A stretch of DNA of 52,348 nt from an uncultured Aquimarina sp. (GTDB lineage: Bacteria > Bacteroidota > Bacteroidia > Flavobacteriales > Flavobacteriaceae), in the NCBI GenBank assembly GCA_947495425.1, contig CANLYR010000031.1:1-52348 (forward strand), written 5' to 3'. Below, piece after piece: positions 45,837 through 52,348 of the stretch. A program made the translations under genes and the position numbers. Under the pieces are notes generated by a model. That model ran no database searches, was not told the origin of the DNA, and saw only the letters and a list, made by a program, of their open reading frames with translations. Numbering within the stretch: position 1 is the first letter of the stretch; each line of letters opens with the position of its first letter.

Positions 45837-46592
45837 TTATGGATATTGTTCTAATTTTAGCTCTGTACCATCAAATACTGCATAGGTATAATGCAGAATC
45901 CAATCCCCTAGATTAGTGTATTTTGATTTTTCATCCAGTTGTATTTCCATAGGAAGGTGTCTATGCCCAAATACGAAATGATCTCTGTGTTTATCATCTA
46001 ACTTACGCTTACAGTATTGTACCAACCATTCATTTTCTTCTCCTAAAAAAATAACATCTTCATCCCCAGAAATTAATTTGTTTTTTACAGAAAGGTATTG
46101 CGCCAATTGTACACCCAGATCAGGATGCAGCCATCTAAACAACCACTTGGCAAACGGATTTGTAAACACTTTCTTCATTCGTTTGTATCCTTTATCTCCT
46201 GGGCCTAAGCCATCTCCATGACCAATAAAAAAAGTGGTCTCGGCAAATGTAAATTCTTGAGGAGTGTGGTATACAGGAATATTCAATTCTTCTTCAAAAT
46301 ATCCATTCATCCATAAATCATGATTCCCCACAAAATAATATACAGGTATTCCAGAGTCTGTAATCTCAGCTAGTTTTCCTAATGTTCTGGTAAACCCTTT
46401 GGGCACTACAGTTTTATATTCGAACCAAAAATCAAAAAGATCTCCCAATAAAAAAATAGCTGCTGCATCTTTTTTTACCTCATCCAGCCATTTTACGAAT
46501 TTTTGCTCTCTGGGAAAACTCTCTTCTTTGGTTGGAGCTCCCAAATGATTATCACTGGCAAAATATACTTTTTTTCCTTCCGGAAGGTTCAT
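45837..46592 (-). CDS. lpxH: UDP-2,3-diacylglucosamine diphosphatase
   Basis: Hydrolyses UDP-diacylglucosamine to lipid X in lipid A synthesis at the inner membrane. The 251-residue protein has the calcineurin-like metallophosphatase motifs: SDNHLG (Asp14, His16), GDLFDFWFE (Asp51), GNHDLW (Asn90, His91), a GHGD segment and FGHRHLP. These give the two-manganese site of LpxH. The W/F residues in DFWFE and the inserted lid helices match LpxH rather than general phosphatases. It is the last of three minus-strand genes with 100-base gaps, so operon membership is uncertain. Confidence 0.9.
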   Translation of the reverse strand: MNLPEGKKVYFASDNHLGAPTKEESFPREQKFVKWLDEVKKDAAAIFLLGDLFDFWFEYKTVVPKGFTRTLGKLAEITDSGIPVYYFVGNHDLWMNGYFEEELNIPVYHTPQEFTFAETTFFIGHGDGLGPGDKGYKRMKKVFTNPFAKWLFRWLHPDLGVQLAQYLSVKNKLISGDEDVIFLGEENEWLVQYCKRKLDDKHRDHFVFGHRHLPMEIQLDEKSKYTNLGDWILHYTYAVFDGTELKLEQYP

Positions 46593-46712
46593 ACTCTAAA
46601 TTTGAAATGTAAATATAGGAATTTATTCAGGTAGCCATTTAATTTACCTCTTCGCCCTTTGGCACTTCAACCTAAAAATGCGTGGAGCCTTACAAAGATA
46701 ATCACATCAAAC

Positions 46713-47165
46713 TTATGCATTATCAGATGCATACCACTCGGCATACGAAGTCTCAGTTTCTTGAAGTCTCAGTGAGTGTAGCTCGATATTTTGTGGAAGT
46801 CTTGCTTTAATTTTTTGAGCAAAATCAATCACCATATTCTCACTCGTAGGCTGATAATCAACCAAAATAACATTATGCCCTCTATTTTCTAATTCTCTTG
46901 CAAGCTCAACATGAGGGGTGTTTTTATTAAATACAGTGGCATGATCAAAAACATCCTCGATATCTTCTTTTACAATTTTTTTGAGGTCTCCAAAATCGAT
47001 TACCATACCCAGTTTTACATGAGATGTATCTGCGATGGGAATACCAATTACGGTTACACTCAATTTATAGCTATGTCCATGTACATTTCTACATTTCCCG
47101 TCATATCCATACAGTGCATGACCGGTTTCAAAGGAAAACTGTTTTGTGATTCGTATCTTACTCAT
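46713..47165 (-). CDS. queD: 6-carboxytetrahydropterin synthase QueD
   Basis: Converts dihydroneopterin triphosphate to 6-carboxy-5,6,7,8-tetrahydropterin, the first committed step to queuosine and other 7-deazapurines. The 150-residue sequence has the zinc site His16, His29 and His31 (ETGHALYG, NVHGHSYK) and the catalytic Cys25 (GKCRNVHGH). The pterin-anchoring Glu is in LRLQETETSYAEW. Cys in position 25 identifies QueD rather than eukaryote-type pyruvoyl tetrahydropterin synthases. No other que gene is in the window. Confidence 0.94.
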   Translation of the reverse strand: MSKIRITKQFSFETGHALYGYDGKCRNVHGHSYKLSVTVIGIPIADTSHVKLGMVIDFGDLKKIVKEDIEDVFDHATVFNKNTPHVELARELENRGHNVILVDYQPTSENMVIDFAQKIKARLPQNIELHSLRLQETETSYAEWYASDNA

Positions 47166-47270
47166 CCTTTACGTTCTAATTTCTGCAAAGTTACGGAAGA
47201 TTACACTTTCTTTCTCTTATTTCTGAATCAAAACGCAATCTAAATACTCCTTAAAATTGGGGATATTATA

Positions 47271-48035
47271 TCACTTCTTAAATTTCACCAACGCATTTTT
47301 TGTAAATTCAGACAGTACCAGTTCTCCTGAAATTGCAGCTCTTTCAGCTAATAATTCTTTCCAATGATCAGTTCCTGCCCATGTTACTCTTTTCATTTCC
47401 TGAAGTGCCTGCGGATTATAACTCACTAGTTTTTCGGCCAAAACCTGTATCTCTTTATCCAACTCATCAATAGTCTCAAAAACTCGGGTATACAGTCCTT
47501 TTTCTTTTGCCCAATATGCATTTTTCCACTGTGATGCATCCCAGGCTAAAGCTTCAAAAGCAGCTAATCCAATTTTTCTACTCACTGCAGGTTGAATAAC
47601 AAAAGGGGCAATACCAATGGTTAACTCACTTAATTTTACAGAAGCAGCCTCTGTAGCCATACAATAATCACATGCAGCAGCTAATCCTACTCCACCACCA
47701 ACGGTTTTGCCCTGTACTCTACCAATTATTGGTTTTTTACATCTACGCATCGCATTGATCACATTAGCAAATCCTGAAAAAAATTGTTCTCCTTCTTCTA
47801 GATTTGTAATTGCCATAAGTTCATCAAAAGAAGCACCCGCACAAAATGCTCGATCTCCTTCGGATTTTAAAATAATAACCTGTGCAGAATCGTCACCCGA
47901 TAATTGATCAAAGGCTTTGCTTAATCTTTCTAATAATTCTGAAGGAAAAGAATTACTGGCCGTGTGCGCAAATTCTAGGGTAGCAATATTGTTTTCTGAA
48001 TGTACATACAGGCTTCCATTTGGTCTTGTTATCAT
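47271..48035 (-). CDS. Enoyl-CoA hydratase/isomerase family protein
   Basis: A 254-residue crotonase-fold enzyme. The oxyanion-hole segments are DRAFCAGASFDELM and VGGGVGLAAACDYCMA; the following SELTIGIAPF carries a Glu at the usual catalytic position. Substrate class is not fixed by sequence: methylglutaconyl-CoA hydratase (leucine breakdown) or a beta-oxidation or phenylacetate enzyme are all possible. No neighbouring acyl-CoA dehydrogenase gene exists to help. Confidence 0.88.
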   Translation of the reverse strand: MITRPNGSLYVHSENNIATLEFAHTASNSFPSELLERLSKAFDQLSGDDSAQVIILKSEGDRAFCAGASFDELMAITNLEEGEQFFSGFANVINAMRRCKKPIIGRVQGKTVGGGVGLAAACDYCMATEAASVKLSELTIGIAPFVIQPAVSRKIGLAAFEALAWDASQWKNAYWAKEKGLYTRVFETIDELDKEIQVLAEKLVSYNPQALQEMKRVTWAGTDHWKELLAERAAISGELVLSEFTKNALVKFKK

Positions 48036-48178
48036 TGCTTTTTATTTAGAACAAAAATAATTAATATTCAATTAAACCTTAATAAATAGGCATAATTTGT
48101 GGATTAAATGTTAAAAACTAATAATAACTACATATTTAGTATTTCAAAAAAGTGATTTACAAAACATATCTTTAGCGT

Positions 48179-48280
48179 ATGTTAGAACAATTTTTTGAAA
48201 AACACAGATTACGCATAGGGCTTCTATTGATATTTATGTACTCTTTATTAATAGTATCTATTTTTTTATTTGTGAAATAA
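48179..48280 (+). CDS. Single-TM microprotein A, 33 aa
   Basis: ATG to TAA, 34 codons. The product is MLEQFFEKHRLRIG followed by one hydrophobic helix (LLLIFMYSLLIVSIFLFV) and a terminal Lys, so N-terminus in, single span. It resembles the gene 200 bases downstream. A -7-like TATCTTTA at 48167-48174 ends five bases before the ATG, predicting a leaderless or near-leaderless transcript. Function unknown; such small proteins often bind larger membrane complexes. Confidence 0.55.
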   Translation: MLEQFFEKHRLRIGLLLIFMYSLLIVSIFLFVK

Positions 48281-48378
48281 ATTCATACTATTTTGATCTT
48301 ACCTATTTATAAAATAGAGTCCAATACTATGTATTTCTACGTATTTAAATGCTGGTCAACTACTTATAAATTTGAATT

Positions 48379-48483
48379 ATGGTAAGAAAATATTTTGAAA
48401 AATATCGGCTAGAGATCTTGATGGGATCAATGTATATAGTAACACTTTTTGTAGTAATAAAAGTGCTCACTTCACAAGGATAA
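48379..48483 (+). CDS. Single-TM microprotein B, 34 aa
   Basis: ATG to TAA, 35 codons. MVRKYFEKYRLEIL then a hydrophobic helix (MGSMYIVTLFVVIKVL) and TSQG. It aligns with microprotein A at [FY]FEK[HY]RL and the position and length of the span. The -7 element TAAATTTG (48367-48374) with TTTA 19 bases upstream sits at exactly the same distance to the ATG as in A. Its last 12 bases overlap the convergent end of the MATE gene. Confidence 0.55.
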   Translation: MVRKYFEKYRLEILMGSMYIVTLFVVIKVLTSQG

Positions 48484-49800
48484 AGGAACATATTTTTTAT
48501 AGAATTTAAGTATTAATGCCGTGCTTCGAAAGAGCATCCACACCGTTATAGCAATCCATACGCCATGCAGTCCCCAGCCTAAATAGCGGGATAAAAATAG
48601 CATGGGTAAGAACCCAAAAAAAGTAGAGGTAAGTAGTACATTACGAAGATATCCCGTATCGCCAAAACCTTTGAACAGGCCATCTCCCACAAATGCGACT
48701 GCATTAATGGGTAGTATCATAACTACCAAATAGAAAAAACTAGTAAAGATAGTTAGTACATTTTGATCTTTTGTAAAAATAGCTCCAAGGATTTCAGGTT
48801 TTATTAATGCTGCTGATCCCAAAATAACAGCTACAATAATACCATATAGCGTTACTTTTTTGGCCAGTCTTACCAAATTAATATAATCCTTGGCACCTAA
48901 TAACTTTCCTCCCAAAATATTACCTGCACTACCATAACCATCGATGAAAAATGCCGAAAACAGCCACAATTGCATCGCTATGGTATGTGCTGCCACATTA
49001 TCGGTTCCTAGTGCAGTTGCCTCGCGCACTGCCATAACAATAGTAATATTAAGTGCTATTGAGCGAATAAAAAGGTTACCGCTCATAATTAGAAAACGAT
49101 TCATTTCTGGATGCCACGGTTTCGTTAGTCGTAAGGAAACATTGGTCTTTTTGAGTAACAGTACAAATGCCAGAATGGCCATTACAATCTGAGAAATCAA
49201 ACTTGCCCATGCAGCTCCCTCAAGATTCATTGGGGTTATCATGCCTTCTATACCATACACTAATGCAAAATCAAGCCCTATATTAATCGAGACGCCTATC
49301 AATGCAACGATCATAGGCCAAAACGTATTTTGTAACCCTCTAAAAATACCAAATACAGCAAATACAAAAAGTGATAACGGAAACCCCCACACTCGAATAC
49401 TATAATATGAGATACAATATGCTAGCACAGTACCTTCTGCATTTAATACTCTAAATATTTGTTCTATAAACGGAACTGTTGTTAATAAAACAATCACACT
49501 TAATCCAAGATTGAATGTGATTGCTTGTGCTGGTAGTGTTTTTACTTCTTCTAATTTCCCCGCTCCTAAATATTGAGAAATAATTGCCGAAATAGCACTG
49601 CGTGTCTGAGCCAAAATCCAAATCAGCATCGACAAAAATGTACCCACAATACCGACTGCTGCCAGGGATTCTGTTCCATTAACAGCTATATTTCCTACTA
49701 TAGCAGTATCTGTAGCCGATAAAACAGGCTCTGCAATACCAGAAATGATTGCTGGGATAGCTAATTTATTTATTTGTTTAAAACTAATAACTGTACTCAT
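48472..49800 (-). CDS. MATE-family efflux transporter
   Basis: A 442-residue inner-membrane protein with twelve hydrophobic segments in two six-helix halves, of the DinF-like MATE group. Family signs are IPAIISGIAEPVLSATDTAI near the start, GIFRGLQNTFWPM in the first half and AFVGDGLFKGFGDTGYLRN in the second. It would export drugs or metabolites in exchange for Na+ or H+. It follows the acetyltransferase gene with an ATGA overlap in that gene's unbroken frame, which indicates an operon. The substrate is unknown. Confidence 0.93.
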   Translation of the reverse strand: MSTVISFKQINKLAIPAIISGIAEPVLSATDTAIVGNIAVNGTESLAAVGIVGTFLSMLIWILAQTRSAISAIISQYLGAGKLEEVKTLPAQAITFNLGLSVIVLLTTVPFIEQIFRVLNAEGTVLAYCISYYSIRVWGFPLSLFVFAVFGIFRGLQNTFWPMIVALIGVSINIGLDFALVYGIEGMITPMNLEGAAWASLISQIVMAILAFVLLLKKTNVSLRLTKPWHPEMNRFLIMSGNLFIRSIALNITIVMAVREATALGTDNVAAHTIAMQLWLFSAFFIDGYGSAGNILGGKLLGAKDYINLVRLAKKVTLYGIIVAVILGSAALIKPEILGAIFTKDQNVLTIFTSFFYLVVMILPINAVAFVGDGLFKGFGDTGYLRNVLLTSTFFGFLPMLFLSRYLGWGLHGVWIAITVWMLFRSTALILKFYKKYVPLSL

Positions 49801-50295
49801 AATAGTCGCTCATAACAATAGAATGGATCAGCACTTTGTTTTGGAAAATATATAGTTTCTAGCTTTTGATATCCTCGGAGTTTCATAAAATTTTTGATTA
49901 CGTTGATTTTGACTAAACGTATCCAATCGTATAGATTCATATTGATACTTTTTTGCATGCTCTTCTGCAAATTCCATTAGTTTTTGTGCATATCCTTGCC
50001 CCCAATATGTTGGATGAACCGCCAAACGATGAATATATAGATTATTTAGATTTTGCGTGAGCCATTGTATAGGGATATACTCCTTATCAATTATTTCTGT
50101 TAAAACTATTATTCCTATTATGCTTTCCTTTTCTAATACATATAACTCTTGTAGTCCAATATCCATTTCGAACCGCTCTTTGGTAGGGTAATATTCGTTC
50201 CACTGATATATACCTTTGACAATCATTGCCTTAGCACAGGCTTGTGTTAGATTAAATATAAATTGAAGATCAGACGGTAATGCTTTTCGAATCAT
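49797..50295 (-). pseudogene. GNAT acetyltransferase, frameshifted near C-terminus
   Basis: From ATG 50295 the frame encodes a GNAT N-acetyltransferase: acceptor-site strands, the acetyl-CoA motif VHPTYWGQGYAQKLM and RLDTFSQNQRNQKFYE. After FYE at about 49885 the frame runs into an unrelated tail and stops at 49828. Shifting frame at that GAAACTCC spot restores a normal GNAT ending (LRGYQKLETIYFPKQSADPF, then YCYERLL) with its TGA at 49799-49797 overlapping the MATE ATG as ATGA. One inserted base or two lost A's explains it. The residual frame may still fold, since most of the CoA site precedes the lesion. A read error is possible. Confidence 0.8.
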
Positions 50296-50472
50296 GTATG
50301 CCAAAAACCTCAAAAGTACTAACTTTATATTGTAGTTTAGAATTCGTTATTAAATTCTGATATATATTTAAATAAATTTTAAGAAAACCCGTTGTATATC
50401 TTTTGAGACATTTGAACTCATAATTGACATAAAATTGTACTTTTACTCATTAATCACAAATCAAGTTACGGA

Positions 50473-51273
50473 ATGAAGAATATACTTGTTCCTTTAGGGT
50501 TATCCGAAGATTCGGTTTCGATATCATTGTTTCAATATGCTATAGACTTGGCTAAAGAGCTAGGAGGTACTATATATGCCGTAGAGATATTTAAAGAATT
50601 ACCCAGAACAGGAAGTCTTCCTTCTGTAAATAAAACACTGGAAGAAATTACTGCATCTTCAATTGAAGAAAAGCTACATGGTTTGGATAGAAAAGGTGTA
50701 GAATTAATTGCATTACCATTGAAAGGAGATTTGCTAGAAGCGATCCCAAAATTTAATTTAGAACATTCTATTGATCTAATTGTTTTAGAGGCGGAAAAAG
50801 GTAGTCTTACAAATCCTTATTTTTTAGGTGAAACCTCTGGTAGCCTGGTTAAGAAAACTGAAATACCAATATTGATTGTACCTGTAAATTATGTATTAAA
50901 GCCTATCAAAACTGTCCTTATAGCAGTCAAATCAGGGATCATTAAAAGAAAAAATGCATTAATGCCGATAAAGGAAATTTTAAGTACATTTAATGCTGAA
51001 ATAAAGTTGCTTCAAGTAAAAACAACTAATTTTTTACCTGAAGATGCTAAACTAGATAAGGATTTAGATAAAATAGCTTCATCCTACAAATCTTCTGAGA
51101 ATGCCACGTTATTCCAAGGGGTTTTGGAACATTTAAATGAAAGCCATCCTGATCTAATATGTGTTTTTAGACGCAGACGTGGATTTTTTGCTAAACTTTG
51201 GGAAGAAAATACGGTTTTAAAAAGAGATTTTGAAAGTAGAGTGCCCCTATTAGTTTTACGTGGGTCTGATTAA
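50473..51273 (+). CDS. Universal stress protein, tandem UspA-like
   Basis: A 266-residue cytoplasmic protein with two UspA-type halves: residues 1-137 start MKNILVPLGLSEDSVSISLF and end LGETSGSLVKKTEIPILIVP, and residues 146-266 start KTVLIAVKSGIIKRKNAL and end DFESRVPLLVLRG. The GETSGSLVKKT segment in half 1 recalls the ATP-binding G-x2-G-x9-G(S/T) motif, but it is degenerate in half 2, where no glycine motif is clear. Role: stress survival, possibly nucleotide-dependent. It ends 6 bases before tRNA-Ala. Confidence 0.88.
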   Translation: MKNILVPLGLSEDSVSISLFQYAIDLAKELGGTIYAVEIFKELPRTGSLPSVNKTLEEITASSIEEKLHGLDRKGVELIALPLKGDLLEAIPKFNLEHSIDLIVLEAEKGSLTNPYFLGETSGSLVKKTEIPILIVPVNYVLKPIKTVLIAVKSGIIKRKNALMPIKEILSTFNAEIKLLQVKTTNFLPEDAKLDKDLDKIASSYKSSENATLFQGVLEHLNESHPDLICVFRRRRGFFAKLWEENTVLKRDFESRVPLLVLRGSD

Positions 51274-51279
51274 CAAAGC

Positions 51280-51353
51280 GGGGATGTAGCTCAGCTGGCT
51301 AGAGCGCTTGACTGGCAGTCAAGAGGTCGTGGGTTCGAGTCCCATCTTCTCCA
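51280..51353 (+). tRNA. tRNA-Ala (anticodon GGC)
   Basis: A 74-base cloverleaf. Acceptor GGGGATG pairs with CTTCTCC, with one T-T mismatch and the G3-U70 pair that identifies tRNA-Ala. D-stem GCTC/GAGC; anticodon stem CTTGA/TCAAG around loop CTGGCAG (anticodon GGC, reads GCC and GCU); T-arm GTGGG/CCCAT around TTCGAGT. Discriminator A at 51353, followed by CT, so CCA is not encoded. Confidence 0.95.
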
Positions 51354-51365
51354 CTTGATAATCAA

Positions 51366-51399
51366 AGAGTTGTGTTAAAGTAAACATAGCTCTTTTTTT
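51366..51399 (+). terminator. Intrinsic terminator after tRNA-Ala
   Basis: AGAGTTGTGTT (51366-51376) with AACATAGCTCT (51383-51393), 11 pairs with two G-U, then seven T. Confidence 0.75.
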
Positions 51400-51855
51400 G
51401 TTTGCACAAAAATTGCACATTATTCATGATTTATCAAGTCTATATTTTTATTGATTAATATTAAATATTATGTTTACATAAATATTCTGGTTAACCTAAA
51501 AAGAAAGAATTACACATTCTTCATTCTTTGGTATATTCAAAATAGTTAGGAAAAATTTTAGTCAAAACCTGTAAGCCCAATTCTAATTGCGTTCATAGCC
51601 TATGTAAGCTTTTGTAATATGTCTTGTTATACATTGTAACACCTTAGAACTACTTTAATTTAATGATTTAAATTAGATTTACATTCCAAGTTCTTTTTAA
51701 ATTATTCTACTACGTGTATGTAAATTAATCAGATCGTTGGTTTTATTAAATTTTAGGTAGATCAACCAGAAGATTTAAATGTCATGACAATTTAACCACC
51801 TTAAAAAGTTCAATAATAAACTGCTTATATTGATCTTTACTAAATTAAAAGAACT
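51400..51855. other. Intergenic before the carrier-protein gene
   Basis: About 455 AT-rich bases with no gene and no clear RNA. Its length and position before a biosynthetic-type gene suggest a control region. No strong -7/-33 pair was found. Confidence 0.4.
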
Positions 51856-52191
51856 ATGCCTGTCAATGTTTCAAAGAATAAAGATAAACTTAAGAACGAT
51901 TCAAAAACATCTTTTCAAAAGAATCACTCTGGTAAAGGCTCAGATGAAATAGAGGAATGGCTGGTTAATGCAATTGCCGGAGCATTAGAAATCGATATTG
52001 ATGAGATCGATACTGGCACTCCTTTCGAGCGCTTTGGTTTGGACTCTGTAGCTGTGATTGGCTTAACTGGCGAGTTGGGCGAATGGCTGGATCAACAGGT
52101 AGAGCCTAGTCTATTATACGATTATCCCACCATTAACGCATTAGTTAAATATTTATCCGAACGAAGATTCTCGTCGAAAGTTGATCTTTAA
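51856..52191 (+). CDS. PKS/NRPS-type acyl carrier protein
   Basis: A 111-residue stand-alone carrier protein. After a basic, disordered 30-residue N-terminus, the PP-binding domain (about 32-106) shows FERFGLDSVAVIG with Ser64 as phosphopantetheine site, then LTGELGEWLDQQVEPSLLYD and YPTINALVKYLSE. FGLDSV plus LLYDYPTI is the secondary-metabolite type, distinct from fatty-acid AcpP (DSLDTVEL). In other genera such free ACPs sit with fatty-acyl-AMP ligases, PKS or aminotransferase (sphingolipid-like) genes. It has its own 455-base upstream region, and the partners would be past the window end. Confidence 0.88.
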   Translation: MPVNVSKNKDKLKNDSKTSFQKNHSGKGSDEIEEWLVNAIAGALEIDIDEIDTGTPFERFGLDSVAVIGLTGELGEWLDQQVEPSLLYDYPTINALVKYLSERRFSSKVDL

Positions 52192-52212
52192 AAGATCATT
52201 TACGAAATGATC
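52183..52212 (+). promoter_or_regulatory. Two mutually exclusive hairpins after the ACP gene
   Basis: GATCTTT-a-AAAGATC (52183-52197) shares GATC with GATCATTT-acg-AAATGATC (52194-52212), so only one can form. Neither has a T-run, so this is not a standard terminator. The first arm overlaps the last ACP codons. Confidence 0.35.
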
Positions 52213-52348
52213 AGCACTTAGTTAATAGTTTTACGAACGGTGTTAATTAATTTTTAATTTCAATTTTATATTATTTGAATATCCGTTTTTAATCATAATC
52301 CTGTAATTCCAGCAATTACAAGTCTATCGAAGAGCTTCTCTTCGAAAT
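52213..52348. other. Window end, intergenic with a hairpin
   Basis: No gene begins before the edge. TCGAAGAG (52327-52334) and CTCTTCGA (52338-52345) form an 8-bp hairpin with a CTT loop; what follows is cut off. Confidence 0.35.

Noticed and set aside
1..52348. CRISPR arrays, insertion sequences or prophage
   Set aside because: No spaced direct-repeat array, transposase, integrase or structural phage gene was seen on either strand.

Overview
The window is about 52 kb of AT-rich chromosome from a marine-type member of the Flavobacteriaceae. The call rests on several signs: a secreted protein with a C-terminal type IX secretion (T9SS) sorting tail, promoters of the Bacteroidetes form (TTTG, 19 bases, TAnnTTTG), start codons without Shine-Dalgarno sequences, LytTR regulation, a carboxypeptidase-regulatory-like/beta-barrel outer-membrane receptor, a KxxINGN-type leader peptide, and many proteins whose nearest family is Bacteroidetes-only. 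Aquimarina or a close relative is my best guess; that is inference, not a measured placement. No phage, insertion sequence or CRISPR array was seen.

Layout. 1-11.7 kb is accessory in flavour: two copies of a structured repeat (about 230-545 and 10972-11285) flank lipoproteins, a DUF2911 protein, an outer-membrane receptor gene broken by two in-frame stops, a LytTR two-component pair, a secreted protein and a membrane-anchored AraC regulator. 11.7-16.8 kb holds an ECF sigma factor, an anti-sigma-like TPR membrane protein and a divergent 1055-residue TPR-CHAT protease. 17-26 kb is mostly housekeeping: ribE, pdxA, YceD-rpmF-fabH-accB-accC, an FAD oxidoreductase, mtgA and a GreA-like protein. 26-34 kb holds a haloalkane-dehalogenase-like lipoprotein, an isolated bacteriocin-type precursor peptide, recJ, an AhpD-like protein, an M50 protease, a uracil-DNA glycosylase relative, rsmI and a DoxX pair. 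34-43 kb carries tdk, alr, mscL, asd, an M14 carboxypeptidase and a prolyl oligopeptidase. 43-52 kb carries an orphan ABC ATPase, a cysteine-rich fascin-like T9SS protein, lpxH, queD, an enoyl-CoA hydratase, a tandem pair of 33/34-residue membrane microproteins, a MATE exporter, a frameshifted acetyltransferase, a universal stress protein, tRNA-Ala(GGC) and an acyl carrier protein that probably opens a biosynthetic locus beyond the window.

How genes work together. YceD-rpmF-fabH-accB-accC joins ribosomal protein L32 to fatty-acid initiation, with an intrinsic terminator between accB and accC. alr, asd, mtgA and lpxH serve the cell envelope. The ECF sigma/anti-sigma/CHAT locus looks like a self-contained signalling unit with a membrane-tethered caspase-like protease.

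Most interesting new signals: (1) a repeat that behaves like a structured RNA, with two hairpins showing compensatory base changes between copies and an invariant 14-base loop; (2) a 93-base three-helix element at 40617-40709; (3) duplicated leaderless-looking microprotein genes exactly 200 bp apart; (4) the CHAT locus; (5) paired 13-bp palindromic operators at 17269-17312; (6) an orphan precursor peptide. Two genes (the receptor and the GNAT) are broken by small lesions that should be checked against reads.
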